From the NCBI GenBank assembly GCA_009746045.1, contig RPFO01000615.1, positions 1 through 64,000 of the forward strand: DNA of 64,000 bases. The letters run 5' to 3'. The position numbers and the translations under genes were made by a program. Positions 43,220 to 54,776 of the stretch are shown here, one piece after another. The notes under the pieces were generated by a model that did not search any database, was not told the DNA's origin, and saw nothing but the letters and a program-made list of their open reading frames with translations. Numbering within the stretch: position 1 is the stretch's first letter; each line of letters opens with the position of its first letter. This DNA comes from Mesostigma viride (Eukaryota > Streptophyta > Mesostigmatophyceae > Mesostigmatales > Mesostigmataceae).

Positions 43220-43618
43220 GTGGTCAAGAAGACGCTAGAGTACAAGGCTGAGGCAGCCCGGGCGTGGCATGTGAAGCGTGGCCATCGCTGGGATGAGGGC
43301 AAGGTAGATGCCCAGAGGGGCCAGGTCACCTACAGCAAGGGGGTGCACTATGGGGGTGTGGGGGCTGCTACTGGGGGGGCGGGGGCGGGCAGCAATGAGG
43401 ATGATGATGACACTGCACACATCCCTTGCTTGCGCTGCTCTAAGACCGATGCATCTGATGATGACCCTTTCTTGCTGTGCAGCACACCCGGGTGCGATGG
43501 GGGGCTCCACCTGAGCTGCACGGTCCCTCTCCTGCCCAGCGTACCTGATGGGGACTGGTTCTGCCCAGTTTGCTGTGGGGAAGACTGTGATGATGGCAGT
43601 GATAGTGACAGTGACTAG
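43220..43618 (+). CDS. PHD-finger protein, terminal exon (partial)
   Basis: GCCAGCAG precedes 43220 and the frame has a stop just upstream, so this is probably a last exon entered by splicing. It encodes VVKKTLEYKAEAARAWHVKR, a Gly-rich linker, an acidic spot, and a C4HC3 PHD finger: CLRC, LLCSTPGC, LHLSC, WFCPVC (about 43428-43584), then an acidic Ser/Asp tail ending at TAG 43618. PHD fingers read histone H3 tail modifications in nuclear complexes. The remainder of the protein is not identified. It lies between LINE fragments, so it may be a host gene or a captured piece. Confidence 0.65.
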   Translation: MVKKTLEYKAEAARAWHVKRGHRWDEGKVDAQRGQVTYSKGVHYGGVGAATGGAGAGSNEDDDDTAHIPCLRCSKTDASDDDPFLLCSTPGCDGGLHLSCTVPLLPSVPDGDWFCPVCCGEDCDDGSDSDSD

Positions 43619-44105
43619 TATAATGGACGCCCAGGTGGCATGCTGCCAAAGAGCATAACTTCCACACCGCTTGTCCAAATGCAGCCAGATTTTGCCAGCG
43701 TGTGTGTCGATGACTAATGGAATTTTGAATATCATGTTTGGCCCATTTCACATGTGTTTGGTATTTTATTATTTTTGGCATGTGTGAAAAACAGCGTTTT
43801 TGTACTTGCAAGAGCATAAAAATTCTAAAGCATGTCAGATATGGGTTGTGAGTGGCTCTAATTTTTGGCCACCCACGACCTGCTTGGACAATATCATGCC
43901 TGGCCTGAATTGATGTGTGCATTGGCTGGGGCATACTGTGCCCTAATTAGCGTCTTTTTCTATTTTTAGCGCGATACCGGCGCGTGGTTGGGGGTAGAAC
44001 CTTCAATGAATGCATGGATAACTCACTAAACATGTTATTTAGGGCCCCTAATCATGGCTGGGCATAATTCAATTGAATTCATATTGAAACAAGTGTATTC
44101 CAGTT

Positions 44106-44336
44106 TTGGGGGGTTTTGGTGGCACACCTCCCCTTAAATGCCGCAAGAAGCTCTCGGAGACTCGCTTCACGCTGGACGACGACTTGACCCTGGCCCAGCA
44201 ACAGCGGCGACGCGAGCTATGGCCGACCTACCTTCAGCTCCGGCAGAGCGCAAGGGGGAAGCCGGTATACTGGAGGGGGGCGGTCATCCACGTTGACCAC
44301 AAGCCCTGGCAGCCCCCTCCTGCCACCTCAGACTAG
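44106..44336 (+). mobile_element. LINE ORF1 fragment, C-terminal part
   Basis: The open frame reads KKLSETRFTLDDDLTLAQQQ, RRRELWPTYLQLRQSARGK and VYWRGAVIHVDHKPW, then stops. The pattern L.(E/D)DL...QQ.RR.LW..Y...R..GK...R...I.V is the conserved end of L1 ORF1 RRM/CTD regions. A homologous minus-strand piece is at 52150-52690. Confidence 0.8.
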
Positions 44337-46542
44337 GAATACTATATATACTATATATACCAGTAGTGTAGATTGGTAAGGCTTAGCCTAGCATGTGGCC
44401 CACGCGCATGTGCGCCCACAATGGCCCCCATGGATGATGCCTTCAACATTTAGCCATGCTTTGTCTATAACGGGACCCCCATGGATGTTGCATTAAGAAT
44501 TTAGCCATGCTATGCCATGCAGAGAGATGCTCTCTGTCGAGAAGCCATGCCCTAGCTCTTGTATCGCCATGATGAGCTTCCCCCACATGACATACTCCCC
44601 AGTTAGCTGGGCATAGTGTGAAGATCATGAGGGTGCCGGTGCCCTTGAGACACCTAGAGCAAGTGCTGCTTACATTCCACTCTTGCAGGAAGCCGTAGCC
44701 TAGAATGTATCAAAAGCCATACACTCTGGGCTCCAACTTGGGTAAAAAGTGGGGAATTGTGGGTAAATCTAGGGTAAATGCCGGGTAAAAAGTTTTTACC
44801 CGAAGGTAAAAACAGGGTAAAGGGAATTTGTGGGTAAAAACAGATGAAAAAATTACCCCGTTTTTACCCAGTTTGAACTCGGTATGCCATAGTGTTGGGC
44901 AAAAAGGGGGTAAAGTTTTACCACCTGGTAAAAAACAGGTAATTTCCGTTTTACCCACCAGGTAATTTCGGGGTAAAACTTTACCCACCAGGTAAACTAG
45001 GGGAAAAGAACAATTTACCCATATTTACCCTCTTTTTCCCCGATCGATCGAGTGGGCCGGGTGCAGGTGCAGCCCATGCACCCTGGCCCTCCCATCAAAT
45101 GACATCGAGGCTTGACCTGAAACTTGTTGCACGTTGCTACTAGGATAAAGGGACGGAAAGAATTTCAGCACCGACGGGGGACGGGCGAGTTCAGCAACGG
45201 ACGGAAGGAATTTCAGCGGCGACGGGCGACGGGCTAACGGAACCCCATAAACGGTCGGCCCACCAATTTGCTGCGTTCTGCGTCGCGGCCCAATCACGAA
45301 ATTTCAAATTTTGATGGCCGCGGGATGACGTTATGGCTGTCGCAGCGACCTGTTTAGTTGGTCGTCCCTGATGTGCAGCTACGTTTTCAGTGTTGGAGGG
45401 TTGGAAACGGGGCTTGAAAGGACAAACGCTCAGTTATTTAGTGACGGGTCTTTGGAACTGCTGGACTGTTGGTGCCGTAAGCTCTTGGAGAGGGTTGCTA
45501 GGAAGACGAACTGTCAGGGTAGGATGTGGCACCGGTCTGACGCCTGGTAAAGCTGCGTTTTTTGTTTGCTGGGCTTTTGAACGGTGATGAATGCATATTT
45601 TTGCTTCCAGGCGGTCCATTTCCATTGTGTTCACGCGAGGAGGGGAGAGGGGATAGGGAGGGGCCGTTTGCTTCCCGGGCGGTTCCATGGATCATGTCCC
45701 GCCATATGCACATATGCCACCGTCTTTTGCGCTCGGTTTCCTTTTATTTCGGTTTCGCCGCTTTGGAACGTCGTTTCATGCATTAATATGCTTCGAGGCC
45801 GTCTCTTTGCGTTGTGTTTCCGTCAGCAGCGGGAAAGGAGGCCCGGTTTGCTCGGCCATCACATTCGTTGCGTCTCTTCCCGGATGGGAGGTATGCCTCC
45901 CGCTCTTGGTTGCTGTATTTCGATGGGGAATGCTTTCGAATGCCTTTCCATTCTTTTCCCTGCACCCACGCAGTATTTTTCCGTTGTGTTTCGGTGAGCC
46001 ACGGGAATGGAGTCAGCGTAGGCTTAGCGAGCCTCTCCGGTGCGTCATTCCCTGTCGTGCAGGTGTGTCTTTGTTATTCTAACCGCCAGATCTGTCGTAT
46101 TTCGACTTGGAGTGTCATGAAATGTCCATCAACTGATTTGTTGGCAGATTTTGGCTGGGGCAGGTACCGCTTCGGCATGTGCTCCACCATTGGGACATGG
46201 CTGCAACTACCCCAGTCACCTGCCACCCATCTGACTTGGGCCAACTCATCCCCTTTCTTGTGTTTGTTGCTTCTGCATGGGCTGTTTTGAAAGCAGGTAT
46301 GCTGCCTGCGGGGGATGGCCCAGACGCGGCGTGGTATCATGAGCATCAAGCGCGGCTAGGCAAACGGCCGGGGATATAAGCTCTGGATGTTGATTTTGAT
46401 TTGGTTTTGTAACTTTTGATGATCAGTTTATAAAGGACCGTAAGGCGGCTTTTAATTTTTCCATTCTTCTCCATTTTCCCTTCTAGTTTATGGAGCTCTG
46501 CACATGCTTCCCTCCTTTATCGAGGATCGCATTAACGAGGAG

Positions 46543-47110
46543 AGCATGGTAGACGGTGTGCCTTACATTGGTTGCTCAAGTAACAATGTGTGTGCCCACG
46601 TCCATGTGTGCATGCTCTCTCCCATTCCCTAGGTTCATGGGACACTAGTTTCCCTCGTGCTTTGTAATATATGGCTAGCTTGTTACCTTGGAATGTGAGT
46701 TATGTGCGCTGAAATTAAAGCCCATTAGGCGGTGCATGGTATGCGGTGTGCCTTATTGGTTGCTCAACTATGTGTGTGCCCTGCACGTCCATGTGTGCAT
46801 GCTCTCTCCCATTCCCTAGGTCCATTGGCACCATGGGATGCTAGTTTCCCTCGTGCTTGATAATATATATGGCTACCTTGTCACCTTGGAGTAAGTTATG
46901 TACGATGAAAACCAATTAGGCGGTGCATGGTGTGCGGTGTGCCTTGTATTGGTTGCTCAACCATTTGTGTGCTCACGTCCATGTGTGCATACTCTCTCCC
47001 ATTCCATAGGTCCATGGGACGCTAGTTTCCCTCGTGCTTTATATAATATGGCTACCTTGTCACCTTGGAATAAGTTATTTACACCGAAAACAAAGTAGGC
47101 CGGGGGGTGC
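46543..47110. repeat. Tandem repeat of about 190 bp inside the CACTA-like element
   Basis: Three copies anchored on GGTGTGCCTT, CGTCCATGTGTGCATGCTCT, CTCCCATTCCCTAGG and TTTCCCTCGTGCTT start near 46552, 46745 and 46935. Differences between copies are small indels and substitutions. No coding content. Confidence 0.85.
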
Positions 47111-47924
47111 ATGATAGATATTGGTCGGTGGTTCCAATCATCTTTAGCAATTTGACTTTTTGTAATGTATGAATGCTTAGATGGAGACGTGCCCATATGA
47201 ATGACTTGGATGTATGGATGTTAATTAACTATGTTTCGATATCGGATGTTTTTTGTGCATGCGGCATGAACCTTTGTGTGCTTGCAGAATTAACATTGAT
47301 CTCCAAGGTTGGCATTGGGCCACATGCTCATCAAGGGCAGCGACTAGTGGCGTTTGACGCCTTTCTAGAGATTGATGCATACGTCCAGACCAAGTGCTTG
47401 AAGACGGCAAATCGACTTTCGGTTCATTTGTTGCCTAATACAGTAGTTCATACTAGAGTTCGCGCTTTATGGCATACATAGTCAAAACGTTGAAGGGTTG
47501 TGCGTCCATGCTTGGCCATATATGTGAAACAACCAACATGGTTGTCCACTCATGAATGTGTTTCTTGTTTAATGTTAAAATGGATATTATAATTGCAAAT
47601 CAATTTCAAAAATGAATATTCATGTGAGCAAATTTGGTAAAACTAGAGTAAAGCTAGGCTTAAGCGTCCTTACCCCATATTTACCCCACATTAACCCCAC
47701 ATTTACCCCAACATTACCCCATCTGGAAACCTCGAATACACTAGGGAAAGTATGGTGGGTAAAAATAGGGGAATTAGGCGGTAATAATTTTTACCCGATT
47801 ATTCACGGCATTTTACCCCTTTTGGGGGGGTAAAAAGGGGGTAAAAATGGGGAAAACGTGGCAAAAAGCGGGTAAAAAAAGATTCCCCTTTTTATACCCA
47901 GGGTAAAAAGAGGGGAAAAACCAG

Positions 47925-49434
47925 GGCTGTCGCTGCCACCACTGGAGAAGACGGGGCGCCCACCGGTGCTGCAGTCTTGGATGCCGCGGCCGGCAAGGTC
48001 GCCGCCGACGCCGGGGGCGACACAGTTGCAGCCAGCTGCTGCGACGCAGTTGATGTCGCTGCCGAACCAGGGGATGCCGTCGCAGGTCCCCAGCCGACTG
48101 GCACGACAGGTGGCATCCTTGGCATCTCCTCGGCCGGCCGAGGTGGCTTGGCCACCACCGTGGCCGCTGCCACCTGCATGGCGAGCCTCCGAATACATGT
48201 CGAGAGCCGTTACTCCTTGTCTCACGTGAGCCCAGCTAGGCCTCACCAGCTAGGCTGCCCCAGCTAGGTCTCACGGCAAGAAGTACAGCCGGATCAAAAT
48301 CGCAACCTGAACATGCGAAAAACGACAATGGACGTCCTCCGGGAGCTCGGCCGCCACCGCCTGAACCGCGAACTTGGTCAGGACGAAGCCGCCAGGGAGG
48401 GTACTCTGCTGGCGGAGTCGCCAGCCGTCGAAAGGCAAAAAATTTGGTGCATTACGCACCGGGATCTTGAAGGGGAGCTGGCCCCAACCGTCAACATAAA
48501 CCTCACCTGCGTCCTGGGACGCAGGGGTCGGGTTCGCGCCGAGGCTCATGCCTGCCAGCGCCCTCCCGACAGAGGTGTTGCCAGACGATGACCTCGTCTG
48601 GCCGGAGGTCACCTCTCTCCTAGGAGAGGGTGAAGCCTCCCCCTCCTCCATAGAGGAGGAATCCTCTTCCACCTGTCGCCCTGGGGCGGGTGGCATGAGG
48701 TGCGGGGCAACCTCGGACTCGTTGCGAGTCCCGGTGCACCGGTTCCCCTGGGGGGCAGACTCCTCGGCAGCGACAGCTTCACGCTGCCGGCGAGGGTTGT
48801 CCGCCACCACCATGCGGTAGGTGACATTTTCGTCACGCTCCCGCGGTGGGGAACTGCGAGGAGACATTCTCCTCTGAGACGCCGTGAAAGGCAGTCTCGT
48901 GGTAATGGGGGGCTCCCGGTTAGCGGGAGGCCGACCCCGACCGTTTCCTGCCCCTCCCCGCTGAAGGGTGGGGCGGACATTGTTGTTCTTAGCTTCCGAG
49001 TTCTTCGGCGCCATGTCTAATCCAAGTTAGATATATAGATGTACGTCGGAGACGTTGGGGACTCAGTGTGAGAATGATGGCTGCAGCAACGCCAGGGATC
49101 GGGCGTTCCTTGTCATTATTCACTCCATATGTGGGCACACATTATATGTCGTGGACACATCACTCACACGAGATCCCTAGGACAACTGGACTACGCTCAC
49201 TTGTCCGCCACGTGTCCAGGTTCTAGAGGCTTCTAGACCTGGAGCAACGTTACTACGCACAACGTCCACTAGACTAGTTGCTAGCTACGTAACTTGCGTA
49301 CACGTGTGTGCGTCGCGCCACAACCGGCGCTCGGCACCGTTATTCTGTCTCCGCCAGAATAACTCCGGTCACACTGTATGTTCCCCTGTGTGGCTCCGGC
49401 CACAAGTCAGCCTCGAGGTATCTCAGCTAACTGG
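47925..49434 (-). mobile_element. Insertion of about 1.5 kb splitting the right subterminal array, with gag-like ORF
   Basis: The TTTACCC-rich right arm of the CACTA-like element is split by about 1.5 kb of GC-rich DNA. On the minus strand a 247-aa ORF (49014-48271) starts MAPKNSEAKNNNVRPTLQRG, is basic and disordered, then acidic (EEGEASPSPRRE), and ends GGFVLTKFAVQAVAAELPED. An Ala/Pro-rich frame follows (48179-47892). Such basic-disordered proteins are common as gag or ORF1 products of retroelements, but I cannot see a zinc knuckle, protease or reverse transcriptase. The class is unassigned. Confidence 0.5.
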
Positions 49435-49615
49435 TAATATTTTACCTTCAAGGGTAATATTTCCCCATGTTTACCCTCTTTTTCCCCTTGTTTACCCTCT
49501 TTTTCCCCACTTTTTACCCAAGTTGGAGCCCAGAGTGATATGCCCCTTCTCAGGGATATGTGCTACATTGACTCGGCCAACGGAGTGATGTTGATAATTA
49601 CTTAATTAATTAATA

Positions 49616-49790
49616 TGGTAGCTCGAGCCTGCCGTTATCTTGTCCGCGCTTTAAAGTCGTTCAGGATGATGATATCAAGGAGAGAACCAGCGCAGGCCAG
49701 AAATCGGGAGAATCCGGACCATGGTAGCTCGAGCCTGCCGTTATCTTGTCCGCGTTTTCAAGTCGTTCAGGATGATGAAAATGAATGGAG
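49616..49790. repeat. Direct duplication, period about 106 bp
   Basis: TGGTAGCTCGAGCCTGCCGT and the following 60 bp (to TCAGGATGATGA) occur at 49616 and again at 49722 with only a few differences. The block lies just outside the right end of the CACTA-like element. Confidence 0.85.
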
Positions 49791-50852
49791 ATGGAACTGT
49801 GTAGCCAAGGTTGTGCATGCATTGAAATCACGGCTGGCTTACGTGTAGAGCGAGCTACTAGATGACCTACTAGACGGTGGGGCCGGAAATAGCTTGCTTG
49901 ATCAGGGCGTGTGTTTCGAGCCAAACCGGCCGGGAGTGTCTATTATATAGTGGTGAGCACCATATTTGCTGCGATCGCTCATCTCCCACCATTTACGAGG
50001 AAATCACGTACCGCGAATGGAAAACCACTGAAAAGGTCTTGCTAGTCAGTCATTACGTTAGCCATGCCATGTTTCCAACCAAACGTCCAAGAACTGCACA
50101 CGGTGCAACTAAAGGCAAAACTGATATCCGGAGGACAGCACTTTCAAATGTGCGGTGGAAACCAAAAGCCCGCGTATGCCAGAAAACATCGTGTTGCTGC
50201 AGCGCGGTGTGGCCAACAAATCCAGTGCCAAGCTTGGAACGCCCGCAAAGGAGATCTGGCATCACAAGGTTCAGATGTGCGGAGATACTACTGGACGCGA
50301 TCCAGCCGGCCCACGACCTGTTTGTAGAGCTTGTGCCAACCAAGGGGCAGCACTGAACAGATGTGGGTGGTCAACGTTGCAAAAAACACCGGACTTTATG
50401 GAGCATAATGTCTCGGTCAAAACGTCGATCTTTGACCAACAAACAATGCAATTATAGTTCAACAAGAGTCGTGATGTCCAAAATCGACACGTACGATGCC
50501 GGACAAAGACGGGGAAAACGATTCAACTGACTATAAGAACAACACCATATTTAGCTGTGTGGGAAAGGAGACTTGTGATTAGATGTGGCCCTTAGTCATA
50601 GCAAATAAAAGGAATTTGCTGATATATTTAGGATCCAGTTGCGCTTATAATAATAGACAGCCGTACGCCAGCCCTTCTTGTTATGGGTTAGTTAGTCAGT
50701 GAATCCCACACGCCGCACATGGGCAGCAGAGCCTATAGTGGCCTTGTTATGCATGGGTAATGTTAATTATTAAGATCGAGGTAATTGCAACTAGTATATC
50801 CTCCGACTTGAGCTTGATTAATGTGAGGGACGTTTGCGGGTAGATATGCATG
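49791..50852. other. Intergenic, no gene recognised
   Basis: Overlapping short ORFs at 49877-50465 on both strands do not resemble any family and lack splice support. No RNA gene or element end seen. Confidence 0.4.
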
Positions 50853-50911
50853 CCACCAATTAATTAATTAATTAATTAATTAATTAATTAATTAATTAAT
50901 TAATTAATTAA
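50853..50911. repeat. (ATTA)n microsatellite
   Basis: About 14 copies of TTAA/ATTA between ACCAATTAATTA and AATTAAACTC. It borders the left member of the direct repeat pair at 50926. Confidence 0.95.
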
Positions 50912-50925
50912 ACTCTTGCTCCCGT

Positions 50926-51190
50926 TGGGGAGTCACGGAGCACCGAAGTGCTTTTAATCCCTGCATGTGTGTGCACAACAGGAGAAAGGGCAGAGACCCC
51001 CAGTCTCCTTCATGCCAAAGGCATGCCACAGCTGCATTCGGGCACGTTAGCTAAACGGCCGGACACGCTAACGATCCGGCAATCTGTGGGTGCAATAAGA
51101 CCCATGTGAGCATGGCATAACAAGCTAGGAGCGTGGGCGAGTACGTAAACTGATCATAGCCAAGACGTAGCGTGGCTGTACAACAAGGAT
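50926..51190. repeat. Dispersed repeat, copy 1 (pair with 51818-52095)
   Basis: GTTGGGGAGTCACGGAGCAC, GTGTGTGCACAACAGGA, GGGCAGAGACCCCC, CGGCCGGACACG, GGGTGCAAT, AACAAG...GGAGCGTGGGC, and GATCATAGCCA...ACGTAGC occur in the same order in both copies, about 890 bp apart. The similarity is mosaic (small indels). They could be the long terminal repeats of a decayed element, but the interior (51191-51817) has no recognisable gag or pol. Confidence 0.7.
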
Positions 51191-51817
51191 GCCATGCAGA
51201 CCACTAGCTATGATATACAAATGGACCGTTGCAGCTTTAACAGCTTTGACAGGCGAGGGAGATAGTACGATTATTATGGTCGCATATACGTCGGCCTCGC
51301 AGCTCCTGAAGTCAGCTAGGGGAGTAAGCTACCGCATATAGTTCCCAGCAACCTACGTTCCACTAGGGTGACCCCCGGCCACTGGGGTCATGCAGCTTGC
51401 TCCAGGCTTGGGCGTAGACTTTACGCGGTCCCGATACTGGACTCGAGAGCCATCGATCAAGTACGGAAAGCGGTCGGGCGGAGGCTGAGTACGTGAGCCC
51501 ATGCAATCACCATGCAGATCGAGCCTCCGTCTTCTTGCTGACCTCGAGCCGCCCCTCCACTCGGGCCTCAATTGCGACTTGCGAGGCAATGATCAAGCCA
51601 AGCATGTCTGCAAGCTAGGGTAGGCCACGTCAGCCACGTCTGCAAGGGTAGGGTGTAGTAAACTACACCAGCTCTAGGTGCACCAAAGTGCACTGGCCTG
51701 CACCACGTACTGACTATTATGTATTCCAGCAGCTGAAGCTATTCTAGCTGCTAATTCCACGCCATTACTTCATTAATTAATTTTAAGCGCGTGCTCCGGC
51801 CCGACTTGACCGGCGGC

Positions 51818-52095
51818 GTTGGGGAGTCACGGAGCACCGGAGTGCTTCCCTGTGTGTGCACAACAGGAAGAATTAAACTGAAGGGCAGAGACCCCCTCTA
51901 TGCTTGCATGCATGCCAGAGGCACATGTGCCACAGCAGCAATCGGCCGGACACGATAGACGATCCGCGGCAATTAAGTTCCGGTGGGTGCAATATTCAGT
52001 AAGACCCTGGCGTGTGAGCATATCCGATAACAAGGAGCGTGGGCATGCAAGTAATCTGATCATAGCCAGGACGTAGCACACAAGGCTGGCCTGTA
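51818..52095. repeat. Dispersed repeat, copy 2 (pair with 50926-51190)
   Basis: Same ordered blocks as copy 1, beginning CGTTGGGGAGTCACGGAGCA and ending in GATCATAGCCAGGACGTAGC. It is slightly longer because of ATTCAGTAAG- and TGCATGCATGCC-type insertions. Confidence 0.7.
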
Positions 52096-52149
52096 CATTA
52101 AGGGCTACTAAGCTACCAGGGCTATGGCTGTTTGCCAGTGTACCGTGCG

Positions 52150-52690
52150 TTAGCGGTGCACATGACTATTGAGGCGGGTATAGTGCCGGCTAGCTCGTCT
52201 AGGCAAACATTCTTCTAAATAAGGCATGGCTGCCATGGCGGCAGTGACTACCACTGAACGATTACAAGCTAGGGATATTCTAGCCCGCAGGGGGCGTCCC
52301 GACATCTTGTGGTTGATCATCAGGTCCCCACCCCGCCTCCAGTACACCTTGGGCTTCTGGGGGTCCTGCTTGTGGCGCCGGGAGGTACGTGTTCAGGCCA
52401 CAGGTCGCCGGTCGCTGCTGCTGCTGAGTGGGGGTCAGGTCGTCGTCCAGCGTCCAGGTGAGCCTCACCGACCGGGTCGTGCAACCTCTTGCGACAAGAA
52501 AGGAACTCGATCGCTGCTTGTCCTCAGGGGAGGGGAAGGTGAGCAGGACTGGTGGGGGGCCCGCCTCAGTTGTCCGGTGAGTGGGGAAGGCGGCCGTGGC
52601 ACCCGCGCGCAGTTCTACCTCACCTACCAGGCCCATGATGAGGGTAAGAAGCTGGTCCTTGAGCTTGTCCGGCAAAGGCAATTCCACCCC
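52150..52690 (-). mobile_element. LINE ORF1 fragment, minus strand
   Basis: On the minus strand: GPPPVLLTFPSPEDKQRSSS, then LTWTLDDDLTPTQQQQR and, after a frame change, VYWRRGGDLMINHKMSGRP. These correspond to PAPVLLTFKYMADK at 41.4 kb and TLDDDLTLAQQQ/VYWRGAVIHVDHKPW at 44.2 kb. It therefore covers the RRM and end of ORF1, decayed by at least one frameshift. Confidence 0.75.
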
Positions 52691-52865
52691 ATGCCAGGCC
52701 TTTTAGGTATATATGGTACATCATGGTGGTGCAGGTCCACTTCAGCACCCAGAGCGCAGGTGTAGTTCAGTACACCCCGTACCCTTGCAGGAAGTTGAGC
52801 CCAGAATGTACGTATTAAAAGCCATATATGCCATATATTATGCCCCTTCTTCTCAGGGATATCAG

Positions 52866-52907
52866 TAAATTAAATTAAATTAAATTAAATTAAATTAAAT
52901 TAAATTA
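52866..52907. repeat. (TTAAA)n microsatellite
   Basis: About eight copies of TAAAT/TTAAA directly follow the sequence that matches both flanks of the CACTA-like element. Confidence 0.95.
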
Positions 52908-54776
52908 TTATAATTATAACATGACTCCGTCAACTGGGAGATCATGTAGCACGTATTCCTTGCTGGATGGCCGGCCTGGAGGTGGGCGAAGCCGCGAAAC
53001 CAGCCGAACTAGTAAGCTAACTCTACTAAGCTAATCTAGAGAACCCTTACTACTATACTCATGCAGCAAAGCGCTCCTTCCTCCTGGGGGGGGGGGGGGG
53101 TCTTGCCCACAGGGGCCGGCTTGTGAGCCTGGACAATCGTCTTCCACCTCTTCTTGTTCTGCATAGCAGTCCAAGCACTGAGAGAGAGCTAGGGAACATT
53201 TGAATGCGGTGTTCAAACGTAGCTGGGACCACTACTAAGGTCGGCCAGCAGCTGGTGTGCATGTATAGGTCGAATGGCATGCAGGTTTACCCATCTTTCT
53301 AGTGAGGAATGTCCTTTGGGCCAGACCAGGTCAGGGAATGCCCCCCTGCATGGTTGGCCAAGCCACTGGGGGCCGGCCAGACCGAGGTCGGTGTCTACCT
53401 GATCGGGTGCGAGCAAGATGTCCTAGAGCTATACGAAAGCTATCCTACGCTGCCTAATCTCGTCCGAACTATCCTCATGCAGGGATATATGCGCTACATA
53501 TACTCCCAACGGAGACATGTTCCAATTTAATTTAATACGTTGGATTAATAACTACTGTTTAGCTTGAGGGTTCTTCTTTTCGGGGTTTGATTTCCTTCTG
53601 TTGCATGCCATTCTCACTCCGTACTTTATCAGCGCATTCTCAACATGAAAATACATGGTTGGGGCATGCATGACGCATACGATATAAATTTGTAACCGGC
53701 TTTCGTGTAATTATTTTCTAATGAGATTAGCATATTGTTCTCCGTGGCATGCCCATGCGCATGACACGCAAGTACTTACTTACTTACAACTGCTGTTATG
53801 CATGTGGCCCATATCAATTAAAAAACGAAGTATATATGCACTCACTGCAATTAAATGCACAGTACAAATTAAATACACTTCTTATGTTATATTATTAAAT
53901 CTATAACCCTGTGCTAGCTTATACATGCACATGCACATGCATGCAGATGTGCACTGATCCTTTCCATGCCAGTACATCTTGTGCATGGGCAAACTTATAA
54001 TTACACAATGGCCAGATTATGTACACATGTACCAGCCAGATGCATGCATACAGAACTTGAATGCAATCCGCTATATAGAAAATCTGCAGGTGTATCCAGA
54101 TGGCTGGATCTGCATGCATGAGACTACGAATGTATCCGGGTACCGCGGTGCATCACACCAATCTTAGGCAAGTGAAAGTACTGACCCTCAGTCGCACATA
54201 AGAGGCAGCTAGCCAGCCACATTCAAAGGAAGCAGCCGGCCACACTTGCATGATCCAGAGGAATTCTCGCATCGATCAGCACCCCCAGGATATGCCCGCA
54301 AGATGGTCCATGACTTGCCCAGGGCCCAGAATATACATGTAACACATGGTCGAAACCTTAACTTGGCAAATCCTATTCAGATGCACGTCGATGGCCAACT
54401 CTTTCTCACTTACATGCCACAGGCATGCAGGATCAACCACTTTCCACTCCCGCCATGCGCCACCCGGTCAGCCATGCAAGGTCTCATGATGGCAGCACTC
54501 GGCTCTCGCCTCTATCTGCGTATCACCCTGGTATGTCTCACCCTAGTTGACAGCCGCGTCATCGAACCCCAAATGGTTGCAGGAAGAAACACACTCCAAA
54601 CCTGGACCGGCTTCAAACTCCTCAGCAAACCGCTTCAAACATGCATGAACCGCTTCACGCCTTGCCTTGTTGGTTCCAGCCTGGCCGCGGTCAGCCCGAT
54701 TGCCACTTCAGGCCCACCGCCCAATGCAGGGGCCGCTTGAAGCCCAGTGACCATGCTTCACACCTAGCGGACGCAC
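52908..54776. other. Intergenic, repeats and BAR-gene 3' flank
   Basis: A G14 run (53087-53100) and TGCATG-rich stretches (53920-53945). At 53640-53797 there is an inverted copy of the end of the small insertion at 18893-19020 (CTTACTTACTTA end, then ATTAGCAT and TAATTA blocks). A 164-aa ORF at 54246-54740 has no recognisable features and lies in the 3' flank of the minus-strand gene ending at 54777. Confidence 0.45.

Larger units (their letters stand above)
44722..49537. mobile_element. CACTA-like (EnSpm) DNA transposon, 4,816 bp, non-autonomous
   Basis: The ends are perfect 35-bp inverted repeats starting CACTCTGGGCTCCAACTTGG (44722-44756 and complement 49503-49537). The trinucleotide ATA flanks both sides (44719-44721, 49538-49540), a 3-bp target duplication as in the CACTA superfamily. 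Inside each end are arrays of GGGTAAA/TTTACCC (44740-45035; 47640-47915 and 49435-49502), like CACTA subterminal transposase-binding repeats. The flanks (AAAAGCCATA and ATATGCCCCTTCT) are contiguous in an unoccupied relative at 52815-52850. No transposase is visible, so movement would need a partner. The interior holds a 190-bp tandem repeat and a nested insertion. Confidence 0.85.

Noticed and set aside
44740-45035. Telomere-like repeat (GGGTAAA)
   Set aside because: GGGTAAA is not the plant/algal TTTAGGG repeat on either strand; the arrays are degenerate and lie inside a transposon with defined ends.
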